From: an uncultured bacterium
GTDB lineage: Bacteria; Planctomycetota; UBA8108
Length of the DNA stretch: 7,776 bases
Direction of reading: 5' to 3'
Assembly: GCA_913050545.1 (NCBI GenBank)
Contig: CAJWZY010000096.1
Span: 1-7,776 of the forward strand
Shown here: in pieces, positions 5,051 to 7,776 of the stretch
Layout of the letters: each line of letters starts with the position of its first letter
Numbering within the stretch: position 1 is the first letter of the stretch
The notes under the pieces: generated by a model
The model's database searches: none
The model's input: the letters and a program-made list of their open reading frames with translations, nothing else
What the model was told of the DNA's origin: nothing
Made by a program: the position numbers and the translations under genes

Positions 5051-6244
5051 ATGCGTATAAGGTGGCGCGACTTCGAGATACCCAATTCAGTCACGGTCGA
5101 AGAGGACTCTCGGAAATCCACTTACGGTAAATTTGTCGTCGAGCCCTTTGAGCGAGGCTTCGGGGTTACCGTAGGTAACAGCCTGCGAAGAATTCTGCTG
5201 TCATCCCTCGAGGGAGCGGCACTCGTCTCTGCCAAGATTGAAGGAGTTCAGCACGAGTTCAGTACGATGCACGGTGTCTACGAAGATGTCACCGAGATCC
5301 TGCTCAACCTCAAAAACGTGCTTCTCCTTATCGAAGGAGAGGTAGGCGAGGTGGAGCTCTCGATTCGTGTAGACAAGATGGGTGACGTCACAGCCGGTGA
5401 TATTGAGCACGGCCCGGAGGTGACTGTTATCAATCCGGATCTTCATATCGCGAAGCTTACCCAGGACATCCCTTTCAATATCGAGTTGACGGCGCGCAAG
5501 GGCCGCGGCTATTCGACGGCCGCGGAAAATTGTGATGGTGACAATGAGATCGGTGTCATCTGGATGGATTCTTCCTTCTCCCCGGTCAGCCGGGTCAGAT
5601 ATAAGACGGAAAATACCAGGGTAGGGCAGCAGACCAATTACGACCGCCTGATCCTGGAAATCTGGACTAATGGGGCCCTGAAGCCTGATCTTGGGCTTGT
5701 TGAAGCCGCGAAGATCCTGCGCAAGCATCTCAACCCGTTTATCCAGTACTCTGAGATCGGGGTCCTGGTGCAGCCTGAGGAGCAGGTTGTGTCTGAAGAG
5801 GTGGTCGAGTCTCCGGATCTCGACGAACTGCGTAAAAAGCTGGAGATGCCCATCAGCTCTCTAAGCCTCGGGGTCAGGGCCTACAATTGCCTCGATGGAG
5901 AATCTATTCACACGGTGGGACAGCTGGTCTTCTGGAAAGAATCAGATCTGCTCAAGGTAAGGAATTTCGGACAAACGACCCTGGATGAGATCAAGTTAAG
6001 ACTGGGTGAAATGGGGCTCAATCTTGGAATGGATGTTCCTGCTTCAGCCGTTCCGGAAGTTGCTCCTGTACACATCTCTCCGGTTATTTCTCAGGACTTA
6101 GGGGCCGCTCCTCCTGAGGTCGAGGCCGCTCCTCCTGAGGTAGAGGTCGCTCCTTCTGAGGTGCGGATCGCTCCTGAAGATGCCGAAGTTTCTCCTGATG
6201 ACGCCGAAAGCAGCCTGGATCCCAGTGCGGGGACTTTGCAATGA
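5051..6244 (+). CDS. rpoA: DNA-directed RNA polymerase alpha subunit with C-terminal repeat tail
   Basis: Alpha dimerises to nucleate RNA polymerase assembly and its C-terminal domain touches UP-element DNA and activators. The 397-residue product has the N-terminal dimer domain (YGKFVVEPFERGFGVTVGNS; LRRILLSSLEGAA at 45-57), the beta-contacting insert domain, and NYDRLILEIWTNGAL (196-210). A linker (about 240-265) leads to the alpha-CTD (about 266-327: LSLGVRAYNCLDGESIHTVG and ending GLNLGM). Arg276 and Asn279 match the DNA-binding Arg265 and Asn268 of E. coli; Gly307 and Glu313 are kept, but the position of E. coli Lys298 is Thr309. E. coli alpha has 329 residues; about 70 extra residues (328-397) form a Pro/Ala/Glu tail with five seven-residue repeats. 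A strong ribosome site precedes it, and its stop overlaps rplQ (ATGA). rpsD is missing upstream. Confidence 0.97.
   Translation: MRIRWRDFEIPNSVTVEEDSRKSTYGKFVVEPFERGFGVTVGNSLRRILLSSLEGAALVSAKIEGVQHEFSTMHGVYEDVTEILLNLKNVLLLIEGEVGEVELSIRVDKMGDVTAGDIEHGPEVTVINPDLHIAKLTQDIPFNIELTARKGRGYSTAAENCDGDNEIGVIWMDSSFSPVSRVRYKTENTRVGQQTNYDRLILEIWTNGALKPDLGLVEAAKILRKHLNPFIQYSEIGVLVQPEEQVVSEEVVESPDLDELRKKLEMPISSLSLGVRAYNCLDGESIHTVGQLVFWKESDLLKVRNFGQTTLDEIKLRLGEMGLNLGMDVPASAVPEVAPVHISPVISQDLGAAPPEVEAAPPEVEVAPSEVRIAPEDAEVSPDDAESSLDPSAGTLQ
6107..6211 (+). repeat. Five imperfect 21-bp tandem repeats at the 3' end of rpoA
   Basis: Five consecutive in-frame 21-base units encode the seven-residue series APPEVEA, APPEVEV, APSEVRI, APEDAEV and SPDDAES (RpoA residues 353-387). 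The first two units differ at only a few bases and the later ones diverge progressively, indicating stepwise duplication followed by decay. All units keep a residue-Pro pair at the front and acidic residues, giving an acidic, probably disordered tail. Confidence 0.92.
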
Positions 6245-6654
6245 GGCATCGCAAGAGCAGCAAGAGGATGGGGCGTAATACCGCCCACCGGCTTGCGCTG
6301 AAGCGCAACCTGGCTCGTAGTCTGTTCCTCTCCTATAACGAGAGCGGATATATTATGACCACGGTTGAGAAGGCCAAATTTGTCAAGCCGTTTGCGGAAA
6401 AGCTGATTACGCTTGCCAAGAACAACACGCTGCACAACTATCGTCGTGGATTGCAACTCCTGGACGATGAGGATGCGGTAAAAACCCTTTTCGATGACAT
6501 TGGGCCCGCCTACAAGGAGCGTCCAGGTGGATATACCCGGATCGTTCGCAGGGCTGACAAGCGTCTCGGTGACAAGGCGACCCTCGCTTTGTTCGCATTT
6601 GTTCGTGAAGGAGCGGTCGAGGCAGCCACCGTTGCCGAAGACTCCGAAGAATAA
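6241..6654 (+). CDS. rplQ: 50S ribosomal protein L17
   Basis: L17 is a 50S assembly protein located near the peptide exit tunnel. The 137-residue product starts with the basic MRHRKSSKRMGRNTAHRLAL and RNLARSLFLSY, continues with the long central helix region (AEKLITLAKNN, about residues 53-63) and ends with the family signature ERPGGYTRIVRRADKRLGDKA... at about 93-112 followed by the final beta strand. The segment NESGYIMTT (34-42) is slightly longer than the HERI-TT found in most bacteria. A short acidic tail (AEDSEE) ends the protein. The ATG at 6241 overlaps the rpoA stop, so translation is coupled. It is the last gene of the operon, directly followed by a terminator. Confidence 0.97.
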   Translation: MRHRKSSKRMGRNTAHRLALKRNLARSLFLSYNESGYIMTTVEKAKFVKPFAEKLITLAKNNTLHNYRRGLQLLDDEDAVKTLFDDIGPAYKERPGGYTRIVRRADKRLGDKATLALFAFVREGAVEAATVAEDSEE

Positions 6655-6656
6655 TT

Positions 6657-6678
6657 CGGCGGAATCATCGTTCCGTCG
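6657..6678 (+). other. Hairpin immediately after rplQ
   Basis: CGGCGGAA (6657-6664) pairs with TTCCGTCG (6671-6678, one G-U pair) around a 6-base loop, 2 bases after the rplQ stop. No T-run follows. It may protect the 3' end of the transcript or act together with the terminator just downstream. Confidence 0.45.
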
Positions 6679-6682
6679 GTTA

Positions 6683-6710
6683 CAAAAATCCTGCTTCAGC
6701 AGGATTTTTG
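6683..6710 (+). terminator. Strong intrinsic terminator of the ribosomal operon, probably bidirectional
   Basis: A perfect 12-bp stem (6683-6694 with 6699-6710) encloses a TTCA loop. The 3' arm ends in GGATTTTTG and the 5' arm starts CAAAAATCC, so a T-run follows the GC core on either strand. It lies 28 bases after the rplQ stop and closes the alpha operon; in the reverse direction it could also stop transcripts approaching from the right. Confidence 0.93.
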
Positions 6711-6756
6711 CATATCTGCACCAGGGTTTTCTCAGGCTTTCCGGGAACGCTGTTTG

Positions 6757-6785
6757 TGGACACGAGAGTGGTTAGGTCTGAAAAT
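6757..6785 (+). promoter_or_regulatory. Candidate promoter for the lipoprotein hydrolase
   Basis: TGGACA (6757-6762, five of six to the -35 consensus) is separated by 17 bases from GAAAAT (6780-6785, four of six to the -10). It lies between the operon terminator and the gene at 6886, where a new promoter is expected. A small inverted repeat GGTCT/AGACC (6775-6779, 6787-6791) overlaps the -10 and could be an operator or chance. Nothing else was recognised in 6711-6885. Confidence 0.3.
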
Positions 6786-6885
6786 AAGACCAGCTGGATT
6801 CAGATGAAATCCCAGGGCCTGTCTTCTCCAGGGTGGGCTGTGTTTGAGCGCCCCAGGCTGATCTGCCTGAAAGAGGATCGATCTC

Positions 6886-7776
6886 ATGGAAAACAGGAAT
6901 AGACAGGTGACAGGTTTGGCGTCTTTCTGCTTCCTGGCAGTCTTTGGGGCTGCAGGATGTGCTCATATTGCGCTGCTCGACCAGTTGGAGCCGGGTATAG
7001 AGAGACCTGCCGCGCCTGCTGGTGCTGCATTAGAGAATCTTCGTCCTGTCTATGCCGCCGGTAAGCTGCGCCTTGAAGAGCTGGACAGCACGTCTTCCTG
7101 GGGGAGGCACATTTTCAGCTTTCAAACTTATTGTGAGTTGACCGGCGATTACAGGACAGTGCAGGGTGAGTACTCAAGGGTTCTCCAGGCCGACCAGGAG
7201 GCTCCATACCCCCTGATCGCGATTTCTCCGATACTTGGAGGAGCAAAAGACAGCTACCTGGCCTCCCGTTTCATAGCCAGGGAGTGTTGCCGGCGCGGGA
7301 TGTGCGCCTTCTTTATCTACCAGGAGAGATCGATACTCTCCGGGCAAAGGGATGCCTGTGGACTTGAGGCCCGTATGCGCCAGAGCGTGCGCGACAATAT
7401 CCAGGCGCTCAATGCTATTTCAGAACTTGAGGAAATAGACCCACAGCGACTCGGTTCTTTCGGCGTCAGCCTGGGAGCGATCAAGAATCTCGTTCTCCTG
7501 GCAGCCGAACCCCGCCTGAGGGCAAATGTACTCTGCCTTGGTGGCCTGGATCTGGCCGGGATCCTGCAAACATCGAAGGAACCAATGGTATTGAGGTACC
7601 TGGCACAAAGGAAGAGGGAGGAAGGACTGTCTGTCAGGGATCTCATGAGGGAGCTTAACGGCTATTTTCCCTCTAACCCGAAGAACCTCGTTGGAGGAAT
7701 CAGCCCGAACACGGTTTTGTTGTACCTTGCTGCCTGTGATGAGGTGGTTCCCTATTCCCAGGGGCTTGATCTTCGT
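6886..7776 (+). CDS. Probable lipid-anchored alpha/beta-hydrolase, 3'-partial
   Basis: The frame is open from ATG 6886 to the last base (297 codons), so the C-terminus is missing. Residues 1-25 form a lipoprotein signal: charged MENRNRQ, hydrophobic LASFCFLAVFGAAG, and a Cys25 after AAG (acceptable lipobox, though Leu is more usual at -3), so export and membrane anchoring are expected. An alpha/beta-hydrolase domain follows: an oxyanion-type SPILGGAKD (114-122), the nucleophile elbow GVSLG with Ser195 (193-197), and a candidate catalytic acid Asp285 in ACDEVVPYSQG, the usual D-x-x-V-P loop. The catalytic His would lie beyond the window. Several Cys residues (134, 135, 140, 158, 217, 284) are present. 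AAGAGGA at 6871-6877 is a good ribosome site. Ester or peptide substrate cannot be told. It is separated from the ribosomal operon by a terminator, so a linked function is unlikely. Confidence 0.82.
   Translation, partial: MENRNRQVTGLASFCFLAVFGAAGCAHIALLDQLEPGIERPAAPAGAALENLRPVYAAGKLRLEELDSTSSWGRHIFSFQTYCELTGDYRTVQGEYSRVLQADQEAPYPLIAISPILGGAKDSYLASRFIARECCRRGMCAFFIYQERSILSGQRDACGLEARMRQSVRDNIQALNAISELEEIDPQRLGSFGVSLGAIKNLVLLAAEPRLRANVLCLGGLDLAGILQTSKEPMVLRYLAQRKREEGLSVRDLMRELNGYFPSNPKNLVGGISPNTVLLYLAACDEVVPYSQGLDLR

Noticed and set aside
5201..5728. 175-codon open frame on the minus strand within rpoA
   Set aside because: It is antisense to the conserved alpha N-terminal domain, with no independent support.
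6772..6966. Minus-strand 64-codon frame upstream of the lipoprotein gene
   Set aside because: It overlaps the lipoprotein signal sequence antisense and has no motif or ribosome site.

Overview
This window (1-7776, roughly mid-50s % GC by eye) holds the 3' part of a bacterial spc ribosomal-protein operon followed by an alpha operon, all on the + strand. At its end is the start of an unrelated lipoprotein gene. The gene order is rpsE (5' end missing), rplO, secY, map, rpmJ, rpsM, rpsK, rpoA, rplQ, then a lipid-anchored alpha/beta hydrolase cut off by the window end. The absence of rpsD between rpsK and rpoA also occurs in Chlamydiae. That absence, together with the style of SecY, S13 and L17, suggests an uncultured member of the PVC group, perhaps a planctomycete-like lineage. 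This placement is inferred from remembered family features and was not computed.

Region by region: 1-2894 is a tightly coupled block in which rpsE/rplO and rplO/secY share ATGA stop-start overlaps. map follows after 36 bases. A 155-base AT-rich gap with a plausible sigma70-type promoter separates map from rpmJ, so a new transcription unit may begin there. Gaps of 128, 66 and 130 bases separate rpmJ, rpsM, rpsK and rpoA and hold short repeats and possible RNA hairpins. rplQ overlaps rpoA by ATGA, and the unit closes at a strong intrinsic terminator (6683-6710). After about 175 bases without a gene, a separately expressed lipoprotein hydrolase starts at 6886 and runs off the end.

The genes form the standard core of translation, transcription and export: three small-subunit proteins (S5, S13, S11), three large-subunit proteins (L15, L36, L17), the SecY translocon channel, methionine aminopeptidase acting on nascent chains, and the RNA polymerase alpha subunit. 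infA, often found between map and rpmJ, and rpsD are both absent from this locus.

The unusual content is in added protein segments. S5 carries a long N-terminal tail of exact 15-bp repeats (APAEA) followed by an Arg/Gly-rich stretch. SecY has about 80 extra N-terminal residues predicted to form a two-helix membrane hairpin. RpoA has a roughly 70-residue C-terminal tail with five 21-bp (seven-residue) Ala-Pro-Glu repeats. I saw no mobile element, CRISPR array, tRNA or rRNA, and no clear sign of an entirely new multi-gene system.
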